Source: Dugong dugon (lineage: Eukaryota; Chordata; Mammalia; Sirenia; Dugongidae). Taken from it: a DNA stretch of 64,000 bases. The notes under the pieces are model-generated. The model saw only the letters and a program-made list of their open reading frames with translations, was not told the origin of the DNA and did not search any database. Both the position numbers and the translations under genes were made by a program. Of the stretch, positions 34,718 to 46,200 are shown one piece after another; positions within the stretch are counted from its first letter, which is position 1; every line of letters begins with the position of its first letter. The stretch spans positions 115,625,234-115,689,233 of the forward strand of contig CM057462.1 of assembly GCA_030035585.1 (NCBI GenBank), given 5' to 3'.

Positions 34718-35751
34718 CCTGAATATAATAGGTGATTAATAAACAGTTATTTCATGGATTAATTATAATTCCTAAGGGGCATCTCTTAGCCCCCCCAAAA
34801 AATTTAGTCTAAACGAAAAAGGAGCAACAACACTCAGAGGCTATTTTTTATGGAAAGGAACATGTTGAAACAGTGAGTGGAGAGGCTCCTGGAAGAGGTA
34901 TTGTCTGAGGCCTGTGGCTGTGAGAAGGAGGCAGTGGCAACCGGTAGAGCAGTATGAGTGAGGGTGGGTGGGTGGTTCACTGGGTAGCTGCAGTGAGACA
35001 AAGCTTTAACGGGAGTTTTCCAAAGTTCTCCTATGGACAAACCTGTCAATATATTGTAAATTGGTATACTACCTCTCCAAGAAAATTCACAATAAAAAAC
35101 AGTTATTCTAGGATTTTGAAAGTCAATTTGTGTAATTTTAGAAGAAACACCATTCTAAGACGGGCACCAAGGTATTTTAGTTTTATTTAGATTCCTGAAA
35201 GATGCCCCACATTTATTGGAAAATCTTTCCACACCGGTCAACTCTCAGAAGACAATGTAATAGGCATCAAATGTTAGAGTTCAGAAAGGCATCCTGTTTC
35301 ATAAAATGGAAGCAAGCTGAGAGAAGCCTGGCTCTGACCCCAAGACACACTCACTTTAGCAAGATCAGTCCTGGAAGAGCTGACCCAGTTTCAGGTGATT
35401 CCAGAGAAGAATGGATCTGAAGGGCAGGCACAGGGTGAAAAGGTTAAGTCAAACTTGGGTTGTGTTAAAGATGAATAAAATAGATCAACGATGGAAATCC
35501 ACATGGAAATAGTTGCTTTTTTCAGTAGACGGAGAGAGCACTGGGTTGAATGACTCTCATAAGCAGAGCTGGCAATGCCACTGAGAGGAGAGGAGGCTGG
35601 GCTTGCTAGCTGGTTTCAGGTTCAGGGCTGCAGATTTATGAAAGCAAAGAAAGTTCTGGATGGTTTCTTGCTTTCAGTCAACTAAAATCAACTAAGCCTT
35701 CAGCACTATGCTTAGAAAATATGCAGTAACAAGGAAACTGGGTTGCCACTA
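34718..35751. other. Unassigned stretch
   Basis: Overlapping 70-78 codon frames at 34834-35420 on both strands without domains. Nothing else recognised. Confidence 0.4.
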
Positions 35752-36168
35752 TGTCTTAGTCTGGGTTCTCTAGGTGAATAAAACCAGTGAAGCATATATA
35801 TATATAAATATACAGAGAGAGATTTCCTTCAAGGAAATGTCTCACACAATTGTGAGGAAATGGCTCATGCAGTTGTAGGGGCTGGCAAGCCCCAAATAGT
35901 GGGTCAGTTAGACTGAAGACCTCTGCTGGCTTACCTCCCAAAAACTGGAGGTCAGGTGGCAGAAAGAGTGCAGGATGGAGTGAGAGAGCAAGCTTTGCCA
36001 GAACATTGATTTACATACTGGAGGCAGGTCACACCCCCAAGAAAAATCCCCTTTCAACTGATTGGCTGCTTACATAAGGTCACAAAATGGAAGGTGATTA
36101 CACAGTGTCTGGCAAATCACAGAGAATCGTGTCCTAGCTAAATCGGCCCATAACGTTAATCATCACGT
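35752..36168 (-). repeat. Old LTR-like interspersed repeat, copy 2
   Basis: Begins 'tgtcttagtctgggttctct', then a short TA tract, a purine block, 'ggaaatggctcatgcagttg', 'gagcaagctttgccagaaca' and 'caactgattggctgcttaca', ending near 'cgttaatcatcacgta'. It is colinear with 9135-9682 on the same strand. The boundaries look like those of a solo LTR. Confidence 0.55.
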
Positions 36169-36788
36169 ACCGTCACCATCACTCTGCAAAGAATGCCGCA
36201 CTACTGCTGCCCAACTGGAATTCTAAATCGCTCCTGCTTCTTTGGACATTTACTCCAAATGTCCTGGGAGGAAGAATCAAAAGAAACAAACTTAGGTCAT
36301 TTGTGAATATTTTCAAAATAGAAAATGCCTTTATTTCCTCCCCTTGGCTCCCCTCCAGGTGTTCACTTCCCATCAATATTTACACAATGGTGCATTCCAC
36401 AAGCACATGTTATTTCAGATGTGGGAAAAAAAATCACAACATTAATCAAGAAGATATGAGTACTAGGCCATTTATCAGCACTCAGAAAAGGATGGGGCTT
36501 AGTTGTAAAAATAGGGCACACAGTACAGACTGGGGCTAGGCAGTCAAACAGAGTCCTGATACTGAGTTAGGTCACTGGGTGAAGGCAGATCTAGTAGCAA
36601 CTTAATTCTGAACTTGAATCTTAACCTGGAGGGGAGTAGCATCTCCTGCCACAAGGAGCATTCAATCTTGGGACTTGAGAACATTTCTGAATCTGCTTGT
36701 TCCCAGACTGAGGCCAGCCACAGGCAGTGATAAAGACTATTATATGGGATTCAGCAGACCATATTGGCATGTTACTAAATGCTCCAAT
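36169..36788. other. Unassigned stretch
   Basis: A 78-codon frame (36303-36539, plus) has no recognised domain. Nothing else seen. Confidence 0.4.
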
Positions 36789-36974
36789 ACCAAAAAACAA
36801 ACAAACAAACAAAAAAAAAAAACACCCATTGCCATCGAGTCGATTCTGACTCATAGCGATGCTATAAGATACAGTAGAACTGCCCCCGTAGCTCAGGGTT
36901 TTCAAGTATGGCTGGTGGATTCGAACTGCCGACCTTTCAGCTAGCAGCTGTACCTCTTAACCACTGTGCCACCC
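36789..36974 (-). mobile_element. AfroSINE, type A, with A/CAAA-rich tail
   Basis: Tail of 'acaaacaaacaaacaaa' type at 36797-36822, body 'cattgccatcgagtcgattc', a short insertion 'cgtagctcagg' near 36887-36897, and head 'aaccactgtgccacc'. Confidence 0.9.
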
Positions 36975-38380
36975 ATAAGTTGTATCAAGTCTAAATTGAC
37001 AAAGGGAAGTGGAGGTTTGGAAACATTATACAAATGATCTACTTTGTTTCTGTGTTAGTTTATGTAAGCACATTAATTCCCAGATGACCTGCAGGATTAA
37101 TATTGCTTACCAAATTGCTAAATTGCTGTGTGATTGGTGGACTTTCCAAAAAGTTTGTGAAGGAAAACAAATCCTGAGATGTAATGTTGATATCAACTAG
37201 ACACCATTATTTTAATTTTACTGCAAAAAATGCATTAACTGGAGTGTATGATAGCTGTAAATCTCCTCCAGGTCTCCCAGCATTCCTTGGCCAGATGCCA
37301 GGGCCAAAGATGACCATTGGACAGATATGGGCTTTCTGATGTTTGGCAACACTCAAGTTGTTTGCAACTGCGTGCTCCCAGGTACTTTCTTTTCCTCTGT
37401 GCCTAAGGATGTGAGGGATGCTGAGGGTATCTTTATGACAGCATAAGAATCCTTGTCACAGTGGTAAAATTCAGTTGACTTTTATAGCAGCAGCTGCTCT
37501 CCTAAAATCCAGAAAAATAATTCTCCAGATAATCACAAAAGAAAAAATGAAAAAGGATAAGAAGAAGAAATCAAAAAGTATATATGTTATTTTCAGGCCA
37601 ATTATCAACAGGATGGGAGGGAGGGTAAGAACCAGCATTTAGTGTGTTGTGACTATGACTTCAAAGTTCCCATTAATTCTAGGAAAGGAGAAATGCAGGC
37701 AGGCAGCTCTGGATGTCACAGCCAAGAAATGTTGTCATCTGCAGCACTGTTGGCTCTCCAGTCTCCAGGGCCAAAATTGTAGAAGTGATTTTCTAGTCCA
37801 GAAAATCCAAAAGATGTAAAGGTTAAATGTGTATTGGGTATTTCAAAATGTTTGCTAGATGATGATTGTGTAATGAGAAAAAAAAAAAAAAAAGGAAAAC
37901 TTTGTATAGAATATTTTTCCGTATCTATCAGATCGTGTAAGTTTATTAGGCAGAGATAAAGTCTTTGCTATAAAAGAAGGTGGCAAGGACCTGAGAGGGA
38001 TTATTTTAGAGAACATTTATGGAGCCAGAAATTAAAACAATAAATGAGGAAGTATGTAATCAAGTTTCCTCATTATTTCATAAATTTTGGCTGTGAGATG
38101 AATTCTTCCTACAAAAACGATCAGAGACTGAATTCCTCTGATCCTTTGTGGAAAACCAATGAAACTCCCTCCATGACAGGTATCAGACTGAAAATAAGAA
38201 GGGGCATTCATTCCAGAAGTCTCTAACGTCGATGGCTATTTGGACAGCTTAGATTAGATTCAGACAAATAACTACATTCTTAATTACAGGAGAAATAAAA
38301 GACATGACCACTAGCACAAATTTTCACATAACTTGCAATTTTCGCCTGCCTTAAAGAAATTCTCTTGCACCTGAAACACG
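36975..38380. other. Unassigned, apparently unique DNA
   Basis: A 15-nt A run at 37879-37894. No gene or repeat recognised. Confidence 0.4.
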
Positions 38381-38399
38381 TCCACTGGATGCCAGTCAT

Positions 38400-38905
38400 C
38401 ACAGGGTCCTTGTGGTTCATACTGTGCAGGCTGCCCTGCTCCCAGTTGGAACCAGTATAGATTTGTGTATAAAGATTTCTCCATCTACAGCCTCTACAAT
38501 ATCAGAAAATAATCGCTGATATTTCTTTTTCAAAACCCTTCTTGATTTGGGGTCAATAATGGGTAGCACCACCTCTGAATATCTATGTGAAAGTAGCTCT
38601 TTTCTCTTCTGCAGTGATCTTCAGGGCACTTGAGTATTTTGTACGCTCCTCTCCCGCCACTCCCCAGGACTCTGGTGATGTGGAAGACGATGCATAATGT
38701 GTTTTGTAAATGGCCAGCCAATTAGAAAGCCGGCTCCTGATTTGATCCTCAGTGCCCCACTTCCCAAGGCTGCCAGGCCTGTACTTGATCTCTAAATATC
38801 TGACTTGTTCCTGGAGGACAAACGCCTGCCACAATTTCTCCTCGTTCATGTACATTCCCAGTAGCTCTCCATAACCTAGATTCAGTCCTTTCTTTACTCC
38901 CAGAA
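38400..38905 (-). pseudogene. Unidentified coding-like stretch, possibly a processed pseudogene
   Basis: On the minus strand 38583-38855 (90 codons from ATG, open further upstream to about 38925) reads like a soluble protein: 'LLGMYMNEEKLWQAFVLQEQ', 'VRYLEIKYRPGSLGKWGTED', 'IRSRLSNWLAIYKTHY'. After the stop at 38583, another frame continues in protein-like style ('YSEVVLPIIDPKSRRVLKKK', 'YQRLFSDIVEAVDGEIFIHK') to about 38430. A single frameshift would link them. Charged and hydrophobic residues alternate as in real proteins, unlike most chance frames here. I do not recognise the family, and no poly(A) or intron evidence was found. It could also be an exon or chance. Confidence 0.35.
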
Positions 38906-40590
38906 TGCCACTCAGCAGCTAGCTACACAATATCTTTACCCATTTCTACAAGCAAACTCTCCTTTGACAAACACCCTAATTTATCAAACCTGTCTTCTTT
39001 TAACCCATCTTCACATCACTGTGATAAAAATGCAATTATTATGATTCTTCAGTTTATCTTCAGACTTCTGAAAAGTAGTGTGAATTCTCCTTGAAATCAT
39101 GTTAAGTGCAGTTTGAAAAGGTACATAAGTCATATTCACTTTCATTTACAGGCTTTTCTATTTTCCAAAGCCTAGGTTTCTTTGTGCTTAGTGTGAATGT
39201 ATGTGTTTATCCTAATAACAGCATCCATTTGTCCAGCTTTTAACTCCAGAATGATGCCCCATTTCATTTAAATAATTGATATATGATGATACAAGCTCCT
39301 GTGGGTTTAATTGCTAGGTGTTGCTCTTCCGATGTGTCTCCCAAGATTTCTCTGAAAATCTCTCAGGAATTCCTCACAAAAGCTCCAGAATAAGCTCCTC
39401 CTGTCTTTCATACTAGAATCTTTCCTTTGCCTATACAATGTTTCTGATGCTGATGGCATGTGAAGGAGGCTATCCAGATGCCAGTAATTATTGCTGCCAT
39501 CACCTCTCTGGTCCTGTGGGTCTCAGGACAGGGGAGGCATTGCTCTCCCCTTTTAATAAAGTGTCTCTACTGACAGTCATTTCAATGGTGGATGAGGGAA
39601 TGAGGGGCATGGGGCCTGGGCAATTAGATGAATGTGGTGCCATTCTCTGAGTTAATGATTACAGGGAGAAGCAAAGGTGTGCCTTGGGGATGGTATCAAA
39701 AGTTCGTTTTCGGACATTAGGTTGTGTAACATCCATATAAGGTAACTGTAAGGCAATTGGATCATATACAAATGGAGTTTAGGAGAGAGGTGTGGTCTAG
39801 AAATGTAATTTTGGAAGTCATAGGATATAAATGGTAATTAAAGTCATGGAGGTGGAAAATTTTGTCCCTGTAGTCTGTTGTAAGAGAATGTGTGAGCCAG
39901 AGGGTCACCAACCTTCAAGGGGCAGTCAGAGATCAATGCTCTGAAATGGACACTAATGGAAGATCCAAAAGGGGTAGGAGAAAAAAATCAGTAGAGGAAA
40001 GAATGTGATTATTTATTGGATATGGAGGTAAATCATGAGCAGTTAAACTGTTGAGTATGGGTTACTGGTATCCATTGGTGAGTTGAAAATGTATGTAAGT
40101 TTATTTGCACAGTTAAATTCCTTTTTAACAAGAATCAATATGAAAAAAAAAGTTTGCAATAATAAAATTATTTCTAAGCCCAGGCCAATGGCCTAGAGCA
40201 TTAGTGCCTTGTTGATATCATTACAACAAAATTCTCTACTATGAATTATTCAGTGTAACGACTTTTCCCAGGCCTTGTCTATAGAGTAGTTCTTCACAAT
40301 AATGAAAGAATCATAAGAATATAAACTGTTCCATGAAAGTTGATTTAAGTTAAAAAAAAAAAAAAATCATTCTCTAGAGTAGTAGCCAGGGTTTATCCAA
40401 TGTGAAATGTGCTGTGCTCTGCTGGAAACTGAAGGTGAGCTCTGGGGTGTGCATTTAAATGGAGCTAATGAATTACCTCTGTGTGGTCCAGCCTGGGGAG
40501 AGACAGAGATGTCAGTTTAATAAAGCATGCAATAGAATTTCCCTCTCTGGCTCTCCAGATTACAATAGTAGAGAATGGTATTTTTTTTTC
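38906..40590. other. Unassigned, apparently unique DNA
   Basis: A 70-codon frame at 39438-39650 (plus) has no recognised domain. Short A runs at 40142 and 40350. No repeat recognised. Confidence 0.4.
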
Positions 40591-40597
40591 CTTTTTT

Positions 40598-40762
40598 TCT
40601 AAATCAATTCTTGTTTTTCTGTGTTACTGTAGTTTCTTACACTCTTACCAATTCATTTTCTTCTCCGTCCTCTCTTCCTTCCTTCTCCTTCCTTCTGGCC
40701 TCTATCCCTCCTTCTCTACCTCTCCTCCTCCCATCCTGCCTTCCTTCTTGTTCTCCTTTAAT
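40598..40762 (+). repeat. Polypyrimidine tract
   Basis: Strong C/T bias on the plus strand, most marked at 40660-40760 ('ccttccttctccttccttct', 'ctacctctcctcctcccat'). The two overlapping open frames through it are compositional artefacts. Such tracts can form triplex (H-DNA) structures. Confidence 0.8.
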
Positions 40763-41229
40763 TAAGGCTGGTATCTCAGTGACAATCTGAAGAGATGCTC
40801 ACCGTGTGCTCACAAATCCTTTCGAAACTCAATGTTCTAGGAAGTCCTTGTGATGCTCACTCTCTTGCTAAGAGCGGCAGAGTGGAATCTGCTGATTTGG
40901 TCAAGAAGAACTTGCATTTGAACAAAGGAAGTAAGTGTGTCTTCTGACTTTATTGTTTTTGTTGTTTATTGGTTTGGTTTTTCTGAAAGCTGTGTTTCTT
41001 CTGCATTTTCATGTTAGTCTCGGGCGATGGGAGGCAATTTATCCACTCAGGCTGTTTGTTCTGGCTGTGCATTGAGTTCAAAGCCCAACTCTGGCCACCT
41101 CAATTCTCTTTGAAGCAAGAGTTTTTCCACAAGATGCTGAAGAGGCCACCTTGTCATTATCAGCTGGAATGTTAGAAACCCTAAGGATACAGCCTAGGAA
41201 GCTGCCTTTTAAATAAACTCTTCAGGTAA

Positions 41230-41267
<38 letters not shown>

Positions 41268-41284
41268 ACACACACACACACACA
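41230..41284. repeat. (CA)n microsatellite
   Basis: About 27 CA units with one T interruption, directly at the tail side of the AfroSINE that follows. It overlaps the end of the SINE's target-site duplication. Confidence 0.95.
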
Positions 41285-41492
41285 AAATGAAAAACACTGC
41301 AATTGTGTCAATTTAATTCCGACTTATAACGACCCTCTAGGACAGAGCCGAACTGCCCCATAGAGTTTTCAAGGCTATAATCTTTGTGAAAGCAGACTGA
41401 CAAATCTTTCTCCTTCAGAAAGGCTGGAAGGTTTGAACAAGGACCTTTTAGTTAGCAGCCAAGCACTTTAACCACTGCACCACCAGGGCTCC
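41285..41492 (-). mobile_element. AfroSINE, type C, with target-site duplication
   Basis: Type C block 'ggctataatctttgtgaaag', head 'ccactgcaccaccagggctc'. The 11-nt repeat 'aggtaatcaca' at 41224-41234 recurs at 41499-41509. The CA tract lies between the left copy and the SINE, so it grew from the SINE's tail or at the insertion junction. Confidence 0.9.
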
Positions 41493-41689
41493 TACTTTAG
41501 GTAATCACAATGCACGCTGCAATCTGAGCCCTTTGCTCTGAAATGTTTATAATGTTTAGGCTGGAACAGTGTTTTATAGAAAGAGAAGCAATCACATAAG
41601 CTGTCTCTCCTTAACTCCATGTGTTTTAGAATCAGTTCTGAAATAAGATCGTAAACCTCTTGAAGTCAGGAATCTCGGCTTTTACTTCT

Positions 41690-41920
41690 TTCTATTTTAG
41701 ACAAAGTAGTAGTAACCATGGAATGAGTGTGATCTTAAAAATCAAAAATATCTGATTTTCAACCCTGTCTACACTTTTTCTTACCTTAGATACATTGTTA
41801 ACCTCCCTGAACTTCATTTCACTCACTTTATAGAAACATGATACTTGCCTTACAAGATAGTCATGAGTATAAAATGTGATGAATAGGTAAAGCATATGGT
41901 AGAGAATATGTTACATAGTT
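41690..41920 (+). mobile_element. MIR remnant (tentative)
   Basis: 'acattgttaacctccctgaa', 'cttcatttcactcactttat' and 'cttgccttacaagatagtca' followed by 'gtataaaatgtgatgaatag' fit the middle and 3' part of a MIR on the plus strand. Confidence 0.5.
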
Positions 41921-42042
41921 GAAGCTTTCAAAATGTTATCACTCTCACTTTCACCCATGGTGACACTTAGTTTTTTCCGTTGGTAACATGGAAATTCTAT
42001 ACTTGTATCACATATTGATGAGAAGATCCAAACAGGAATGTG

Positions 42043-42476
42043 TCTTAGTTTCCTAGTACTGTTGTAACCAAATAGCACAAAGGGCATTTCTTTAAACAAC
42101 AGAAATTTATTGTCTCACAGTTCTGGAGGTTAAAAGTCTGAGATCAAGGTGTCAGCTGTGTTAATAGCTTCTGAGGCTTTGATGGAGAATCTATCCACAC
42201 CTCTCTCCTAGCTTCTAGAAGCTCCAGATGTTCCTTGACTTGCAGCTATGACATCACATGGAGTCATTCCTTTGTCTTTCTGTCTCTGTGTATCCTCTCC
42301 TCTTTTATAAGGACACTAGTCACATAGGATTAAGACCCATCCTACTCCAATATGACTTCATGTTAACATAACTGATAACATCTTCAAAGGCCCTATTTCC
42401 AAAAAAAGTCACATTCACAGGAACAAGGGTTAGGACTTCGACATATCTTTTGGGGGGACACAAACAATAACAGAAA
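42043..42476 (-). mobile_element. MaLR LTR (MLT1-like), near complete
   Basis: Starts 'tgtcttagtttcctagtact', then 'cagaaatttattgtctcaca', 'gttctggaggttaaaagtct', 'atgacatcacatggagtcat', 'cttttataaggacactagtc' and ends around 'cttttggggggacacaaaca'. This is the full reverse complement of an MLT1-type LTR. No internal sequence flanks it, so it is a solo LTR. Confidence 0.82.
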
Positions 42477-42559
42477 GTATGTGATAACATCTAAAACTTT
42501 GCTTGCCATATATGGTTATTATTATCCTGTTAGGGACATCTTCCATGATCAGTAGATCA

Positions 42560-43460
42560 AACTAGATCCATTATACAGTTACTAGTGCCTACTATGTACA
42601 AAACGCTCAGTTAAATAGAGAATGAATTCAAAATAAAATCAAAGGATTCCTGAAACTCCAGGATCTACAATCCAGTGAGTAAGATGAGCAAATACATACT
42701 TCACTCGTAGAAGTTAATCTGTGATCTGTGCTGTGTATTCAATAGTTACAAACTTAAATCTACAAGAGATGTTGTAGAGGAGGAAGAAATTAATTCTAAC
42801 TGGGAAATCAGAGAAGTCTCTCCATTTAATGCTGGGTGAATTTAAGAGAGAAAATAAAATTAAGGAAAGCCTTATCTCTGCTTATTTAATCTGTTTGGGA
42901 GGGCTTTAATTACTCGGAAGAGAGAAGGCACATACTACAGTAGAACCTTGATTAACTAGAACACTCTGAAAATGCAATGTTTTAGATAATGAGTTTTCTT
43001 GTTAATTCTCTCTTTAAGACTAAAAAGTCCATTTTTTTGGTTAACCCTACTTTTAATAATGCCTATTCAAAAAGTACTAATTGAGATAATATGGACTCAA
43101 CACGTCCTAGGCACTGTAGTAGATATGATTGGTTCATAATATACAATTCCTGACTTCAGTGAGTTTACTATCTTGCAGATCAAAAGACATAGTCACTTAC
43201 GAAAATAAAACAACAAAATAAGGAAGTATGTAATTAACTAAAAATAAATCAGTACTATAGGAATTAGGAGACGAAAGAAATATTTTGGATAGAAATAGAT
43301 GAGCAGGATTGAGTCAGAATGCATTAATGTTGATCAAAGAGATGTTATAAGGAAATGAGTATTCTGGAAAGACTGAGAAGCTGAGAGTATACAGAATGAT
43401 TTGAATTTGAAGAGTGTGAAGCAAGGAGACAAATCTTTATAGTATCTAAGAATGTCACTT
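42560..43460 (+). repeat. Probable fragments of the ancient ~1 kb repeat
   Basis: 'tactatgtacaaaacgctca', 'caggatctacaatccagtga', 'ggaaatcagagaagtctctc', and again 'cctaggcactgtagtagata' with 'ggatagaaatagatgagcag' resemble the 5' half of the family at 9.93 kb, apparently as two copies. Decay is heavy. Confidence 0.35.
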
Positions 43461-43581
43461 AACATTTATCAGATGATTAAATTCCAGCATTCTTATTTTG
43501 AAGGACATCACGGTTGACTAATATCTTCTGAGTAAATATGATATACAAAACCAAAAAAAAAAAAAAAAAAAAAAAAATGAG

Positions 43582-43925
43582 GGCGTTGGTGGTTCAGTGG
43601 TAGAATTCTCACCTCCCACATGGGAGATCTGGAATGGATTCCAGGCCAGTGCACCTCATGCACAATCACCACCAGTCTGTCATTGGAGGCTTTTGTGTTG
43701 CTATGATGATGAACAGGTTTCAGTGGAGCTTCTAGACTAAGATGCACTATGAAGAAAGACCTGGAAATCTATTTCTGAAAATCAGCCAATGAAAACCCTG
43801 TGGATCACAATGGTCAGATTCACAAATGATCATGAGGATGACATAGAACCAGGCAGCATTTTGTTCTGTCGTGCATGGGGTCTCTCTGATTTGAGGGCCG
43901 ACTCCACAGCAGCTAACAACAACAA
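43582..43925 (+). mobile_element. tRNA-Gly-headed SINE with RTE 5' and 3' modules
   Basis: 43582-43653 matches a tRNA-Gly gene almost throughout: A-box 'tggttcagtgg' (43590-43600), anticodon-arm region with CCC retained, and a degraded B-box 'ggaatggattcc' where GGTTCGATTCC is expected. Next comes RTE 5' sequence ('ccaccagtctgtcattggag', 'gctatgatgatgaacaggtt', 'cttctagactaagatgcact'), and then RTE 3' sequence ('ccaggcagcattttgttctg', 'gccgactccacagcagctaa') with a caa-repeat tail. The pol III promoter is probably dead here. Confidence 0.85.
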
Positions 43926-43939
43926 CAAACAAAGCAAAC

Positions 43940-44215
43940 ACAAATGCTGCACAGTCTGGTGGTTAGGAACGTGGGATTAGAAATCCAAAGACTAGAGATT
44001 TTGGCAATTACTATCTCTGGGAATTTAGGCAACTTATTTAAACTTTCTAAACTAATGTTTATTTAGCTCTAATGTGATAATAATAAGTATACCTACCTTT
44101 GTCTTTTACTGTGAATAAGTAAGAGATGATGTCAGCAAAATATTTCGCACAGTTCTTGGAATATAGTAAGCATTTAGTAAATGTTAACAGCCATTATTAT
44201 TATTAGAAGGTATTA
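43940..44215 (+). mobile_element. MIR, near full length
   Basis: 'gcacagtctggtggttagga', 'acgtgggattagaaatccaa', 'tctgggaatttaggcaactt', 'cttggaatatagtaagcatt' and 'tagtaaatgttaacagccat', in order, plus strand. Confidence 0.82.
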
Positions 44216-44810
44216 GAGCTGGGACAGAAGTTGTAGAATTTATACAACCATTTAAAATGCATCGAAATTTTATTCAACATGAATTCTGGGTATATGCTTC
44301 TTTTGTTTTTCATTTTATTCTAGCTTTGAGTAAACTGGGTCATTTTATTAGGGTTAGGATTTTACGATGGTGTAAGAAGTACTGTTGACATCATACGCAC
44401 CCATATCTTCTTGGCTTATCCTAATAATCACCTCAGAGAGTTTCCATACATGTCTACTACTTCCTGTGTCTCTCTGTCTAAGGCCATTTTCAGGCCACAG
44501 GCCTGACATTAGTTTACATGGGCATGCCAGAAGTGCAAGCTAAGGGGTGGCCCTACGAAAAACCCTCAATCAGTGAGAAGAGGGAATTGTGATAATAAAA
44601 ACTGCAGCTTCCTCTCCATTTAGGAGGCTACTCTAAGTTGTGTTCCAGACAGTCTGTCAGATGATCCCCAATGGGAATGGGCTCCAGTTGCCTAGAAGAG
44701 TAACCTGCTCATTAATGAAGTTGTTATGACTTTTCTCTCTTTCCTAACTTTCTTACTCCCACATTGTGCTTCCTATTCCAGTCACCAGTTTATTGCCTCT
44801 CAGCTCCATA
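44216..44810. other. Unassigned stretch
   Basis: No gene or repeat recognised. Confidence 0.4.
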
Positions 44811-44977
44811 ACCAAAAACCAAACCCATTGCCATCTAGCCAATTCCAACTCATAGCAACCCTATAGGACAGAGTAGACCTGCCCCATAGGATTTCCAAGG
44901 AGCTGGCTGGTAGATTTGAACTGCTGACCTTCTGATTAGCAGCCAAGCTCTTAACCACTGCACCACTGATGGCTCCA
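44811..44977 (-). mobile_element. AfroSINE, type A
   Basis: Complete: 'accaaaaaccaaacccattg', 'ctataggacagagtagacct', 'gctgaccttctgattagcag' and 'ccactgcaccactgatggct'. The head end carries a small change from the usual 'caccagggctcc'. Confidence 0.92.
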
Positions 44978-45437
44978 TATCCACCTCTGTCTCAACTCCA
45001 TATCTACCCTTTATTTCCTGCTCTGGGATAATGGAGCTGGACCCTGTAAATATGTCTCCTTTGCCAGCTGTCCGGATATTAAGCTTTGCCGGTAGAGCGT
45101 GTGAGAGACACACTGGAGAACAAGGGATTTCTCCTGATTCCATCATGCTCCTCTAGGCAAGCAACAGCAGTATACGAGGCTTCCCCAAGACACTGGCAAT
45201 CAACTCCTTGTGAACAACTGCTCCTGACACACCCTAAGGTGATTTTGCAACGGAGTACCTTCAGCACAGCAAACCATGTGACTGAATTTCCATTACATCC
45301 CCTAAGGAAGATCTTCAGTGAAGTGGCATGGGCCCTGTAGATAGCTTCACTTGCTACCCTCTTAGGCATCTTGACAGCCTCGGTGAACTCATTGAGTCAG
45401 ATTCAACAAGCTATGGGTCTAAGCCCTGGAGAAGAAT
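44978..45437. other. Unassigned stretch
   Basis: Open frames of 84-98 codons on both strands at 44850-45369 overlap each other and a SINE, and are not called. No repeat recognised. Confidence 0.4.
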
Positions 45438-45476
45438 GTGTGTGTGTGTGTGTGTCTGTGTCTGTGTATGTATGTA
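45438..45476 (+). repeat. (TG)n microsatellite
   Basis: TG units with CTG and TATG interruptions. Confidence 0.93.
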
Positions 45477-45649
45477 TTGTGAGCACACTGGGGATACTCT
45501 ACCAGAGGACCTTCTTTTGGCACTCTATCTCAGCCTTGGCAGTAGTGATTGCTCCTTATATCTACTATTTGTATATTATTTTAGTGTCTCCTTTACTCCT
45601 TGCTAACTAATCTCTGTTACTACAATCCTCCCTTTGCAACCAGTCATGG

Positions 45650-45745
45650 GACTGGCACAGGACCGGCCAGTGTGTCATTACATTATACAGGGGGTCCCCA
45701 TGATTGGGGGCCTGCTCAGTGGCAGCTAACAACAACAATAACCAA
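45650..45745 (+). mobile_element. RTE-type SINE 3' end fragment
   Basis: 'gggggtccccatgattgggg' and 'gcctgctcagtggcagctaa' followed by 'caacaacaataacc' match the tail of the element at 43.58 kb. The 5' part is missing or unrecognisable. Confidence 0.65.
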
Positions 45746-46034
45746 TCCTGTCTTTTCGTTAATACTTCTTTATATTAAACTTTCCCTGCTCAAATTTCTG
45801 TGCAGCTTTTGTCTCCTGTCTGCTCTTGGTGGAATGTAAAGTGAAACTGTTGGTTATAGAAGAGGAAATAAAAAGTAGACTCTCAAGATGAGAATGTAGA
45901 ATTGGATTACTTGCCGATTAGATGGCAACAAGGATCCTACATCTGGTGAAAAATGGTATATCATAGCCCAGTTATGATATGGCATCACAATTACATAGAT
46001 TCCTACTTGTGATGGATTTGGACGAAGAACAAAG

Positions 46035-46200
46035 ACCCTCAGTATCAGCATCATGTGGAAAATTGTTAGAAATGCAAATTCTTGGGTCCTATTCCAGACT
46101 TACTGAATCAGAAACTCAAGAATTTGAGTCCAGAAATTTGTCTTTGAAAAAGCCCTTCAGGTGATTTTGATGCACTACACATTTTAAGAACAAAGTTCTA
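46035..46200 (-). mobile_element. MER5A-like hAT MITE
   Basis: 'agtatcagcatcatgtggaa', 'aattgttagaaatgcaaatt', 'cttactgaatcagaaactca' and 'caggtgattttgatgcacta'. This is the opposite orientation to the copy at 28.7 kb. Confidence 0.78.

Noticed and set aside
43582..43653. tRNA-Gly(CCC)-like sequence as a functional tRNA gene
   Set aside because: The B-box is degraded and the sequence continues directly into RTE-derived modules, so it is the head of a SINE.
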